Assembly: GCA_038253325.1 (NCBI GenBank)
Contig: JBBSHE010000028.1
Location: 1-35,654, forward strand
Origin: JBBSHE01 sp038253325
Lineage (GTDB): Bacteria > Actinomycetota > Actinomycetes > Propionibacteriales > Nocardioidaceae
DNA length: 35,654 nt
Reading direction: 5' to 3'
Shown here: one piece after another, positions 24,375-31,735 of the stretch
How positions within the stretch are numbered: position 1 is the first letter of the stretch
Layout of the letters: every line of letters begins with the position of its first letter
The notes under the pieces: model-generated
The model's input: the letters and a program-made list of their open reading frames with translations, nothing else
What the model was told of the DNA's origin: nothing
Databases searched by the model: none
Program-made: the position numbers and the translations under genes

Positions 24375-25604
24375 ATGGGATCACTGTGGCATCCGTTCTC
24401 GGACATGGGAGCCGTCGAGCGCGACGGCGAGTTCGTCATCAGCCGAGGTGACGGCGCGTGGGTGTTCGACGCCGCCGGCAGGCGCTATCTCGACGCGACA
24501 GCGGGACTCTGGTTCACGAACGTCGGCCACGGACGATCGGAGCTTGCACAGATCGCCGCGGACCAGATGTCGAAGGTGGCTGCCTACAGCACGTTCGGTG
24601 ACTACGCCGGTGAGGCGCCGATCGCGCTCGCCGAGAAGCTGGCGGGAATCGCGCCGGTGGCGGGGTCGAAGGTGTTCTTGACCTCCGGCGGCTCCGACTC
24701 GGTCGACACAGCCGTGAAACTGGCCCGGCGGTACTGGGTCGAGGTCGGGCACCCGGAACGTACGCACATCATCGGCCGGACGAAGGCGTACCACGGCATG
24801 CATGTCGCTGGCACTGCGCTGGCCGGCATTCCGGGCAACCACGACGGCTACGGGGAGCTGATGGCGGACACCGCGACGGCGGAATGGGACAGCGCGGACG
24901 ACCTGAGAGCGACCATCGAGCGGATCGGTCCGGATCGGGTCGCGGCCTTCTTCTGCGAGCCGGTGATCGGTGCCGGCGGCGTCTACCCACCGCCGGAGGG
25001 CTACCTGATGGAGGCACGCAAGTTGTGCGCGGAGTACGACGTGCTGTTCGTTGCCGACGAGGTCGTCACCGGCTTCGGGCGGATCGGCGGGTCGTGGTTC
25101 GCGAGTTCGAAGTTCGGGCTCGAGCCGGATCTGGTGACAACGGCGAAGGGGCTCACCTCCGGGTACCTTCCCGGTGGTGCCGTCCTGGCCGCGCCGAAGG
25201 TCTGGGAGCCGTTCTTCCAACCCGATGCCGGTGTCTGGTGGCGCCATGGGTACACGTATTCCGGTCACTTCGCGGTCGCTGCGGTCGCCCTGGCCAATGT
25301 GGACATCATCGAGCGCGAGGGCCTGCTCGACGAAGCTGCCCGGCTGGAGTCGACGCTCGTCGAGAAGCTCGCGCCGTTGGCCGACCACCCCCGGGTGGCG
25401 GAGGTGCGCAGCGGCGTCGGAGCCGTCGCCGCCGTCCAGCTGGCCGAGGTCTCCGAAGCGATGAGCCTGGCGAGGCGGCTACGCGAGCTCGGCGTGGCGA
25501 CGCGCGCCGTCGGTGCAGGCGGGATCCAAATCTCTCCGGCGTTCGTGATGACCGACGACGAGGTCCAGCTGCTCGCAGACACCATTGCCGAGGCCCTCGG
25601 CTGA
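24375..25604 (+). CDS. Class III omega-aminotransferase (PLP)
   Basis: A 409-residue fold-type I aminotransferase. PLP contacts include SGGSDSVDTAVKLAR, the Asp of VADEVVTGFGR, and the Schiff-base Lys near residue 258 in TTAKGLTSGYLP. The N-terminus LWHPFSDM and these motifs match omega-amino acid:pyruvate or putrescine/diamine aminotransferases. Nearby saccharopine-dehydrogenase-like and aminobutyraldehyde-type dehydrogenase genes support catabolism of a diamine or omega-amino acid. AAGGTGA sits 6 nt upstream of the ATG. Substrate is not proven. Confidence 0.92.
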   Translation: MGSLWHPFSDMGAVERDGEFVISRGDGAWVFDAAGRRYLDATAGLWFTNVGHGRSELAQIAADQMSKVAAYSTFGDYAGEAPIALAEKLAGIAPVAGSKVFLTSGGSDSVDTAVKLARRYWVEVGHPERTHIIGRTKAYHGMHVAGTALAGIPGNHDGYGELMADTATAEWDSADDLRATIERIGPDRVAAFFCEPVIGAGGVYPPPEGYLMEARKLCAEYDVLFVADEVVTGFGRIGGSWFASSKFGLEPDLVTTAKGLTSGYLPGGAVLAAPKVWEPFFQPDAGVWWRHGYTYSGHFAVAAVALANVDIIEREGLLDEAARLESTLVEKLAPLADHPRVAEVRSGVGAVAAVQLAEVSEAMSLARRLRELGVATRAVGAGGIQISPAFVMTDDEVQLLADTIAEALG

Positions 25605-25606
25605 GG

Positions 25607-25619
25607 TGTCAGACTGACA
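25607..25619. terminator. 13-bp palindrome at a convergent junction
   Basis: TGTCAG-A-CTGACA is a perfect palindrome spanning the 4-nt spacer and the stop of the saccharopine-dehydrogenase-like gene. As RNA the loop would need to open to 3 nt or more, so it is a weak terminator candidate; a DNA-binding site is the alternative. Confidence 0.3.
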
Positions 25620-26814
25620 ATTCGGCGACACCCCACGGTGATCCGTAGTCGGTGAGCAGGGCGAGGAACGGCACCGCGTCGAACGCCTCGGGCCCGAGCA
25701 CCCCGGCGCCGGACCAGGTGCCCGCTGCCAGCAGCTCGAGCGCGATCGCCGGGTTGACCGCGGTCTGCCAGACGACGCACTGGTGGCCGTACTCCCGCAT
25801 CGACCACTCGTTGTCGACGACGTGGTAGAGATACGTGGAGCGGGCGGCACCGTCCTTGCCGGTGCCGGTGACGTGAAGACCTGCACAGGTCTTGCCGTGC
25901 ATCTTGTCGCCCAGCGTCGCCGGGTCTGGCAGTGCGGCCGCCACGACGTCGCGCGGACTCACCTTGACACCGCCGACGCTGAGCTTGTCGGTCCTGTCCA
26001 GGCCCAGCTTCTTCAGCGTCTTGAGGACGTCGATGAACTCGGCACCGAGACCGTACTTGAACGTGGCCCGTCGGCAGTCCACCCAGCGTGGCATGAGCAC
26101 AACCTCTTCGTGCTCCACGTTAACGCACTCGACCGGACCGATGCCGTCAGGAAAATCGAACACCTCGGGGTCGCTGAACGGTGCCGTCGCGTACCACCCG
26201 CGGTCCTTGTCCCAGATCACCGGGGGGTTGAGGCACTCCTCGATCGTGGTCCAGATCGAGAAGGAAGGCGCGAAGTCGTAGCCGTCGACCGTCAGGTTCG
26301 ACCCGTCTCGCGTGCCGAGCTCGTCGATGTCGCCGAACAGGTGGTCGGCGGCGTACCTGGCGAACACGTCCGACAGTCCTGGCTCGACGCCGATGCCGAC
26401 GAGAGCCAGCCGTCCCGCGCGCTCCCAGGCGTCGGCCATGGCAAACTGCTCGTCGCCGAGCTTGACGCCGGTCAACTCGTACGGCCTCTCCGGGTGCGGC
26501 TTGGACAGGCTCATCGCCATGTCGAGGTAGTCGGCTCCACCGGTGTACGCCCCCGTGAAGATCGGCATCACGAACCTCGGGTCGACCGCGTTCAGGACGT
26601 GCGTGATGGCGTGCTCGCGTACGAGCGCCGCGACGGACTCCTGGTCCGCTGCGTCGACAGCGACCGCGGAGAACCTGTGATCGGCGGCAGCGGCGCGGTC
26701 GGCACGTGACCGGTCGTAGTCCGCGACCACGATCTCGTCGTAGAAGTCCCGACGCGCAGCGATTGCGGTGAACGCGGCGCCGACTCCTCCGGCACCGACC
26801 AGCAAGATCCTCAT
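25609..26814 (-). CDS. Saccharopine dehydrogenase-like oxidoreductase
   Basis: A 401-residue protein. The NAD(P)-binding start LLVGAGGVGAAFTAIAARR and the ADYDRSRA acidic strand end are clear, followed by ITHVLNAVDPRFVMPIFTGAY and VGIGVEPGLSDVFARYAADH, typical of the saccharopine/carboxynorspermidine/lysine-6-dehydrogenase superfamily. The aldehyde dehydrogenase gene lies 46 nt upstream on the same strand. A route from lysine or a polyamine through an imine or semialdehyde to an acid is plausible. ATG 26814 is preferred over GTG 26817; neither has a strong ribosome-binding site. Confidence 0.88.
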   Translation of the reverse strand: MRILLVGAGGVGAAFTAIAARRDFYDEIVVADYDRSRADRAAAADHRFSAVAVDAADQESVAALVREHAITHVLNAVDPRFVMPIFTGAYTGGADYLDMAMSLSKPHPERPYELTGVKLGDEQFAMADAWERAGRLALVGIGVEPGLSDVFARYAADHLFGDIDELGTRDGSNLTVDGYDFAPSFSIWTTIEECLNPPVIWDKDRGWYATAPFSDPEVFDFPDGIGPVECVNVEHEEVVLMPRWVDCRRATFKYGLGAEFIDVLKTLKKLGLDRTDKLSVGGVKVSPRDVVAAALPDPATLGDKMHGKTCAGLHVTGTGKDGAARSTYLYHVVDNEWSMREYGHQCVVWQTAVNPAIALELLAAGTWSGAGVLGPEAFDAVPFLALLTDYGSPWGVAELSV

Positions 26815-26860
26815 CACCCGTCAGACCCCACTCGTGCCGGCGGCCACGCGTTCTGACAAC

Positions 26861-28297
26861 TCAGGCCTCGATGTTGGACATCACGTGCTTGACCCGGGTG
26901 TAGTCCTCCAGCCCGTACAGCGAGAGGTCCTTGCCGTAGCCGGAGTGCTTGAACCCCCCGTGCGGCATCTCCGCGACGATCGGGATGTGGGTGTTGATCC
27001 AGACGCATCCGAAGTCGAGCCGCCTGGCCATCCGCATCGCGCGCCCGTGGTCCTTCGTCCAGACGCTGCTCGCCAGCCCGTACTCGACCCCGTTGGCCCA
27101 GCGGACCGCCTCGTCCTCGTCGCTGAAGCGCTGAACGGTGATGACCGGGCCGAATATCTCGTTCTGGATCGCCTCGTCGTCTTGCTGAAGGCCGGATACG
27201 ACGGTGGCGTCGTAGAAGTAGCCCGTGTCGCCGACGCGCGAACCGCCGGACTCGACCGACGCGTGGTCGGGCAGCCGGTCGACCATACCCGACACCCGGG
27301 CCAGCTGGTCCGGGTTGTTGAGCGGGCCATAGAGGACGTCCCCGTCGTCGGGTTTCCCGGTCTTCGTGTTGCGCGCCTGCTCGGTCAGGGCGCTGACGAA
27401 CTCCTCGTGTACGCGCGGACCAGCGAGCACCGGGGTGGCCGCGGTGCAGTCTTGGCCGGCATTGAAATAGCCGGCGATCGCGATCGCCTCGGCCGCGGCC
27501 CCGATGTCGGCGTCATCGAAGACGACGACGGGCGCCTTGCCTCCGAGCTCCAGGTGGACGCGCTTCAACCCGGACGCCGCCGACCTGGCGACCTCCATTC
27601 CCGCCCGCACGGATCCGGTGATCGACACCATCTGCGGAATCGGGTGCTCGACGATCGCCCGGCCGGTGTCCCGGTCTCCGGTGACGACGTTGAGCACACC
27701 CGGGGGGAAGAACTCCGACGCGACTTCGGCCAGCAGCACCGTCGACGCCGGTGTGGTGTCGGAAGGCTTGAGGACAACGGTGTTTCCGGCGGCCAGTGCG
27801 GGTGCGATCTTCCAGATCGCCATCATCAGCGGGTAGTTCCACGGCGTCACCTGGCCGACCACTCCGATCGGCTCGCGACGAACGAACGAGGTGTGGCCCG
27901 CAAGATACTCGCCGGCCGACCTACCCTCGAGCATCCGGGCGGCACCGGCGAAGAACCGGACCTGGTCGATCGCCGGTGGCAGCTCCTCGCTTGTCGTCAA
28001 CGCGAGCGGCTTGCCCGTGTTGGCGGATTCGACCCGGACGAACTCCTCGGTTCGAGCCTCCATCGCGTCGGCGAGCTTCAGCAACGCCCGTTGGCGTTCG
28101 GACGGCGTGGTGTCTCGCCACGACTCGAACGCCGTCGCCGCGGACGTCATCGCCCGGTCGACGTCTGCCGGGCCGGATACGGCGGCGGTTGCGTACGCCT
28201 GACCCGTGACGGGGTCGACGATGTCCGATGTCCGGTCGTCCTCCGCGGCGGCATGCTCGCCGTTGATGAAGTTCGCAAACGTCATTAGGTCCGACAT
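26861..28297 (-). CDS. Gamma-aminobutyraldehyde-type dehydrogenase
   Basis: A 478-residue ALDH. TPWNYPLMMAIWKIAPALAAGN, the Glu of LELGGKAPVVVF, the catalytic Cys of GQDCTAAT (about 285), and the C-terminal GYGKDLSLYGLEDYTRVKHVM match actinobacterial gamma-aminobutyraldehyde dehydrogenases, which act after diamine aminotransferases. The AT gene at 24.4 kb would supply such an aldehyde. ATG 28297 has AGGA 10 nt upstream; ATG 28285 is an alternative. The 176-nt spacer before alkB holds no clear gene. Confidence 0.92.
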   Translation of the reverse strand: MSDLMTFANFINGEHAAAEDDRTSDIVDPVTGQAYATAAVSGPADVDRAMTSAATAFESWRDTTPSERQRALLKLADAMEARTEEFVRVESANTGKPLALTTSEELPPAIDQVRFFAGAARMLEGRSAGEYLAGHTSFVRREPIGVVGQVTPWNYPLMMAIWKIAPALAAGNTVVLKPSDTTPASTVLLAEVASEFFPPGVLNVVTGDRDTGRAIVEHPIPQMVSITGSVRAGMEVARSAASGLKRVHLELGGKAPVVVFDDADIGAAAEAIAIAGYFNAGQDCTAATPVLAGPRVHEEFVSALTEQARNTKTGKPDDGDVLYGPLNNPDQLARVSGMVDRLPDHASVESGGSRVGDTGYFYDATVVSGLQQDDEAIQNEIFGPVITVQRFSDEDEAVRWANGVEYGLASSVWTKDHGRAMRMARRLDFGCVWINTHIPIVAEMPHGGFKHSGYGKDLSLYGLEDYTRVKHVMSNIEA

Positions 28298-28473
28298 GGT
28301 TCCAGGTCCTGTTCGGGATGAGGCCGGTTTGGAGGTCATGGCGCCGTTCTGGGGTACAACAGCCGGATGCAGCGGCACAGCCAGGAGCCTCGCACGGATT
28401 TCATCGAGCGGCAACGGATTGGCGACGGATATCGGCGCTGAGGCGTTCCTCGGTCGTCTGCGTAGGAACCGGC

Positions 28474-29103
28474 TCAGCGGACGCCGCGCGGCCGGAACTG
28501 AACGCTGATCCGCGGGCCGACCGGACGGGCTGTCTTGGGGATCGCGTGCTCCCAGGTGCGCTGGCACGAGCCGCCCATCACGATCAGGTCGCCGTGGCCG
28601 AGCGGGAAGTCGAGAATGTCGCCGCCGCCCCGAGGTCGGAGCGCCAGTCGCCGAGCCGCCCCGAGCGAGACGATCGCGACCATCGTGTCCTCGTCGTTGC
28701 CGCGGCCGATCCGGTCGCCGTGCCACGCGACGCTGTCGCGCCCGTCGCGGTAGTAGCACAGTCCCGCCGTCGTGAACGGCTCACCGAGCTCGGGCTCGTA
28801 GTGCTCCGTCAACGTCTCCCGAACCTCGGCGAGGACGGGGTCGGGCAGTGCTTCACCCTCGCCGTAGAACTTCAGCAACCGGGGCACGTCGACAAGGCGG
28901 TCGTACATCTGGCGCCGTTCTGCGTACCACGGGACGCGCGCAGCCAGCGCCAGGAAGAGCTCATCGGAACCGCTCAGCCAGCCGGGCAAGAGGTCGACCC
29001 AAGCGCCATGCGTGAGCGTGGTCCGACGCAGACGGCTCAGGTCGCCGAGCCACGGGCCGTCCGGCGCAGTGTCCAGCAGCGATGCCTGGAAGTGAACCGT
29101 CAT
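28474..29103 (-). CDS. alkB: AlkB-type 2OG-Fe(II) DNA/RNA demethylase
   Basis: A 209-residue dioxygenase that oxidatively removes alkyl groups such as 1-methyladenine and 3-methylcytosine. Iron ligands are His128 and Asp130 (WHGDRIG) and His186 (TWEHAIPK); 2-oxoglutarate Arg residues are Arg198 and Arg204 (RISVQFRPR). Length is normal. A LexA-type box at 29123-29138 overlaps its promoter, and TAGGAT sits 6 nt before the ATG without a ribosome-binding site, so it appears to be a leaderless SOS gene. This regulation differs from the Ada-controlled alkB of Escherichia coli. Confidence 0.94.
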   Translation of the reverse strand: MTVHFQASLLDTAPDGPWLGDLSRLRRTTLTHGAWVDLLPGWLSGSDELFLALAARVPWYAERRQMYDRLVDVPRLLKFYGEGEALPDPVLAEVRETLTEHYEPELGEPFTTAGLCYYRDGRDSVAWHGDRIGRGNDEDTMVAIVSLGAARRLALRPRGGGDILDFPLGHGDLIVMGGSCQRTWEHAIPKTARPVGPRISVQFRPRGVR

Positions 29104-29109
29104 GCTGGG

Positions 29110-29115
29110 ATCCTA
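29110..29115 (-). promoter_or_regulatory. Leaderless -10 element of alkB
   Basis: TAGGAT on the minus strand is followed by exactly 6 nt and the ATG at 29103. The expected -35 position falls inside the LexA-type box. Confidence 0.5.
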
Positions 29116-29122
29116 CGCCAAC

Positions 29123-29138
29123 TCGAACGTATGTTCTA
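29123..29138 (-). promoter_or_regulatory. LexA (SOS) box upstream of alkB
   Basis: TCGAACGTATGTTCTA matches the actinobacterial SOS-box pattern TCGAAC-N4-GTTCGA at 11 of 12 fixed positions. It covers the spacer and -35 zone of the alkB promoter, 20-35 nt before the start codon, where LexA binding would block polymerase. Confidence 0.75.
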
Positions 29139-29393
29139 GCGAGTAAACGTCGTGGTGGAGCCTCGAATTGATTGCCCAGCAGCTTGGCTCGTCCGGTTGC
29201 GTCGCAATCCCCGCGCTCCGACAACGAAGATCAAGCCGGCGACGACGAACCACACGTCGTACAACGCGCCCACGCCGACCGCAGTCGACCGGCACGGATG
29301 TCGGACACGGTCGGCCGAATGGCCACGACGGTGGTGACTACTGCCGTCTGGTCGAGGTGCGGTACGGCTGCGAGCACTGAAACTCACGTCAAC
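29139..29393. other. Spacer between alkB and hypC, no confident gene
   Basis: No complete gene is supported here. On the minus strand around 29205-29285 a short stretch with coding-like third positions reads ALYDVWFVVAGLIFVVGARG, a membrane-helix-like segment, but it lacks a good start and the frame loses its codon bias on both sides. It may be the remnant of a lost membrane-protein gene. Confidence 0.4.
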
Positions 29394-29420
29394 GGGTTAG
29401 GGTTGGGGCGGCGAAAGGGG
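29394..29420 (+). other. G-quadruplex-like tract at the hypC ribosome-binding region
   Basis: Four G-runs (29394-29396, 29400-29402, 29405-29408, 29417-29420) separated by TTA, TT and CGGCGAAA could form a quadruplex on the coding strand or in the mRNA. The last run is the probable Shine-Dalgarno of hypC, 4 nt before its ATG. TAGGGT (29398-29403) is also a possible -10. Confidence 0.5.
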
Positions 29421-29424
29421 CACC

Positions 29425-29670
29425 ATGTGCCTAGGTATCCCGGGACAGGTCGTCCACGTTCTCGAAGGCTACGGCGACCAGCTGGCGCTTGTCGACGTCG
29501 TCGGCGCACATCGTCGAGTCAACATCGGCATGTTGGATGACCCTGTGCATCCGGGTGACTGGGTGATGATCCACATGGGATTCGCCGTCGAGCTGGTCGA
29601 CGCCGCTGGTGCCGCCAAGGCGATGAGCGGTCTCGAGCTGATGCGCAGCGGCGAGGAGCACTCGCCGTAG
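29425..29670 (+). CDS. hypC: HypC/HybG/HupF-family hydrogenase chaperone
   Basis: An 81-residue protein starting MCLGIPG, the invariant HypC N-terminus whose Cys2 carries the Fe(CN)2CO group during [NiFe]-hydrogenase assembly. GDWVMIHMGFAVELVD matches the second conserved part. No hydrogenase subunit or other hyp gene is within the window. It converges with a DUF6390-like gene only 5 nt away. Its role could be assembly of a hydrogenase encoded elsewhere or an unrecognised function. Confidence 0.92.
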   Translation: MCLGIPGQVVHVLEGYGDQLALVDVVGAHRRVNIGMLDDPVHPGDWVMIHMGFAVELVDAAGAAKAMSGLELMRSGEEHSP

Positions 29671-29675
29671 GCGCA

Positions 29676-30446
29676 CTACTCGATGCTCACCGCGACGCCC
29701 GGCTGCTGGAGTTTCGCGTTGGCGATGTCCAGGTGACACCTGGTGTAGTGCTGAAGCTGCTTGAGCTGCGCGGGAGTGAGTCGGTCGCACACCCAGTCCC
29801 AGTGCAGGGACACGACGTCCCCATCGGCAAGATCGTCGAGGAAGCCGGTACCACTCACCGAGGTGCGTGCCGTCTCGACCTGAGGCTCTCCCAGCAAGAG
29901 CGCGAACCCGTCCCACTCGAGGGGACGGAACGAGACGGTTGCGTGGTCACCGTTGACCGACACGAGCCTGCCCCACCGGATCCGGCAGCGATCGAGCTGC
30001 CTGACCGCGGTCGACGTCTTGCGGTTGTCGCGCATCAGTCCGAGCCACGGCGAGATCTCGAACACGTGGAAGTTGTGATGTGGTACGCCGCCGGCCTCCA
30101 CGCCGTCGATCAGGTTCGAGAACTGAAGCCCCGTCCGGGCGCGGAACCGCTCTTCCATCGAGTTGCCGATGTCGGTGACGCCGATCGTGTCGAGCAGCGG
30201 GCTGCCGATCCAGTACGCCTCCACCACCCGCCGGTCGAGTGGATCGGAGATGTGGCTCCCCATCGCAATCAGCTCGAGGTAGGGCCAGGCACCGGCGAAA
30301 CCGCGCGCGAGCTCGATGAGGCCGGGGTCCGTCACTCCGGCGGCGCCGTAGTGCAGCAGCGCGTCGCTGTCCTGCGGACCGCAATAGCCGAGTGCGTTCG
30401 GTGGATAGGCGTAGCGAGCGAACATCTGTGGGCCGTTGACGACCAT
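29676..30446 (-). CDS. DUF6390-like protein, hypC neighbour
   Basis: A 256-residue soluble protein that I recognise as DUF6390-like, a family I recall beside hypC-type genes in actinobacteria. Visible features are NGPQMFARYAYPPN, then NALGYCGPQDSD with a Cys-Gly-Pro motif, EAYWIGSPLLD, and GGVPHHNFHVFEISPW with two His. These conserved Cys and His residues suggest metal or thiol chemistry but no reaction can be named. ATG 30446 has GAGGA 10 nt upstream; GTG 30455 is an alternative. It diverges from the binding-protein gene of the importer. Confidence 0.8.
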   Translation of the reverse strand: MVVNGPQMFARYAYPPNALGYCGPQDSDALLHYGAAGVTDPGLIELARGFAGAWPYLELIAMGSHISDPLDRRVVEAYWIGSPLLDTIGVTDIGNSMEERFRARTGLQFSNLIDGVEAGGVPHHNFHVFEISPWLGLMRDNRKTSTAVRQLDRCRIRWGRLVSVNGDHATVSFRPLEWDGFALLLGEPQVETARTSVSGTGFLDDLADGDVVSLHWDWVCDRLTPAQLKQLQHYTRCHLDIANAKLQQPGVAVSIE

Positions 30447-30516
30447 GCTGGCCACATCCTCGTGGAGACGTCAGGTGACGATAACACCAGGACAAGTGGC
30501 CGGACAACGACGCGCC

Positions 30517-30545
30517 TTGACACGGCGCCCACCAGGGCAAATGCT
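30517..30545 (+). promoter_or_regulatory. Sigma70-type promoter of the Fec-type importer
   Basis: TTGACA (30517-30522) is followed by 17 nt and AATGCT (30540-30545). The start codon is 20 nt downstream with AGGAGG between. No IdeR/DtxR iron box is visible in 30447-30565. Confidence 0.6.
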
Positions 30546-30565
30546 GCAAAGAGGAGGTCCGAGCC

Positions 30566-31735
30566 ATGAGTGCGGACGACGAGGTGACCATGTCAGTCGA
30601 TCAACGCTCCCGGCCGATGACACGGCGCGCCGTACTGCAGGACGCCGCCTTGCTCGGTGGCACGTCCCTGCTCGCTGCCGCTTGCGGTGGCAACAGTGGA
30701 CCGTCGCCGACCAACCACCCGCGGAGCAAGATCACCGTCAAAGACCAGCGTGGCAAGACGATCGTGTTCGACCGACCGGTGACCCGGGTCGTGACCGTGC
30801 CGATTCCAGCAGCGTCGATGCTCATCTCGATCGACAAGTCGGCGAAGCATCTGGTCGGGATGCAGGACGCCTCCTGGACGGCGATCCACGACGGGATCAT
30901 GGGCACGATGTTCCCCGGCGCGCTCCAGATCCCGCACAACGTCGCAGACCAGGACTTCGCCCCCAATGTCGAGAGCATCCTCGCGCTGAACCCCGACGTC
31001 GTCGTTCAGTGGGGTGACCACGGGTCGGAGATCATCACGCCGCTGGAGAACGCAGGCCTCGACGTGCTCGGCCTGGCGTACGGAACACAGCAAGACCTGA
31101 TCGCGTGGATCACGCTGTTCGCCGCGATCCTCGGCAAGCCCGAGCGCGGTCGAGAGATGCTCTCGAAGATCAACGCCGAGCTCCGCCAGGTCAGCTCACG
31201 GGCATCGAGCATTGCCACTCCCCTACCGAGGATCCTCTATTTCCTCCAGTTCACCGGTGGCCTCGAGGTCGCCGGGAAGGACACATACAACGACTACTAC
31301 ATCAAGCTGGTCGGTGCCACGAACCCGGCGTCGGGGACAAAGGCCGTGGAGGGCTTCGCCGGCGTCGACGTGGAGCAGGTGCTTGCCTGGGATCCCGAGA
31401 TCGTCCTTCTCGGCAACTTCGACGATGCGAAGCCCGATGACGTCTACAACAACAACGTTTGGAAGGGTGTGTCAGCCGTACGGTCCCGGCGCGTCTACAA
31501 GGTCCCCCTCGGCGGCTATCGCTGGGACCCGCCGGGGCAGGAGTCCCCGCTGATGTGGCGATGGCTGTCGCAGGTCGCGTTCCCGGACCCGGCCGGCTCC
31601 GATCTCCGGCGCCGGATCACGGCCTCCTACCAGTTCCTCTACGGCTACACACCGACGGCCGCGCAGATGGACACCATGCTCTGGATCGACATCAACGGCG
31701 GGTCTGGCAACTATCACCAGTTCGATGCTGCGTGA
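30566..31735 (+). CDS. Fec-type ABC importer, binding lipoprotein
   Basis: A 389-residue class III binding protein. The signal has a twin Arg (residues 20-21, MTRRAVL) and a lipobox ending LLAAAC with Cys40, so it is a membrane-anchored, possibly Tat-exported lipoprotein. Body motifs VTVPIPAASMLISIDKSAKHLVGM, LALNPDVVVQWGDHG, and VYKVPLGGYRWDPPGQESPL fit iron-siderophore or related metal-chelate receptors. AGGAGG lies 8 nt before the ATG. Its stop overlaps the permease start by 11 nt. Ligand could be a ferric siderophore, heme, cobalamin or nickel chelate; sequence does not decide. Confidence 0.92.
   Translation: MSADDEVTMSVDQRSRPMTRRAVLQDAALLGGTSLLAAACGGNSGPSPTNHPRSKITVKDQRGKTIVFDRPVTRVVTVPIPAASMLISIDKSAKHLVGMQDASWTAIHDGIMGTMFPGALQIPHNVADQDFAPNVESILALNPDVVVQWGDHGSEIITPLENAGLDVLGLAYGTQQDLIAWITLFAAILGKPERGREMLSKINAELRQVSSRASSIATPLPRILYFLQFTGGLEVAGKDTYNDYYIKLVGATNPASGTKAVEGFAGVDVEQVLAWDPEIVLLGNFDDAKPDDVYNNNVWKGVSAVRSRRVYKVPLGGYRWDPPGQESPLMWRWLSQVAFPDPAGSDLRRRITASYQFLYGYTPTAAQMDTMLWIDINGGSGNYHQFDAA

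Noticed and set aside
29394..29408. GGGTTAGGGTTGGGG as a telomere-like or linear-chromosome end signal
   Set aside because: It is a single short stretch inside a chromosome region, and actinomycete telomeres are palindromic rather than G-repeat based. Only the quadruplex idea is kept.
30447..30565. Iron-box (IdeR/DtxR) control of the importer
   Set aside because: No TTAGGTTAGGCTAACCTAA-like palindrome is visible in the spacer, so iron regulation is not claimed.
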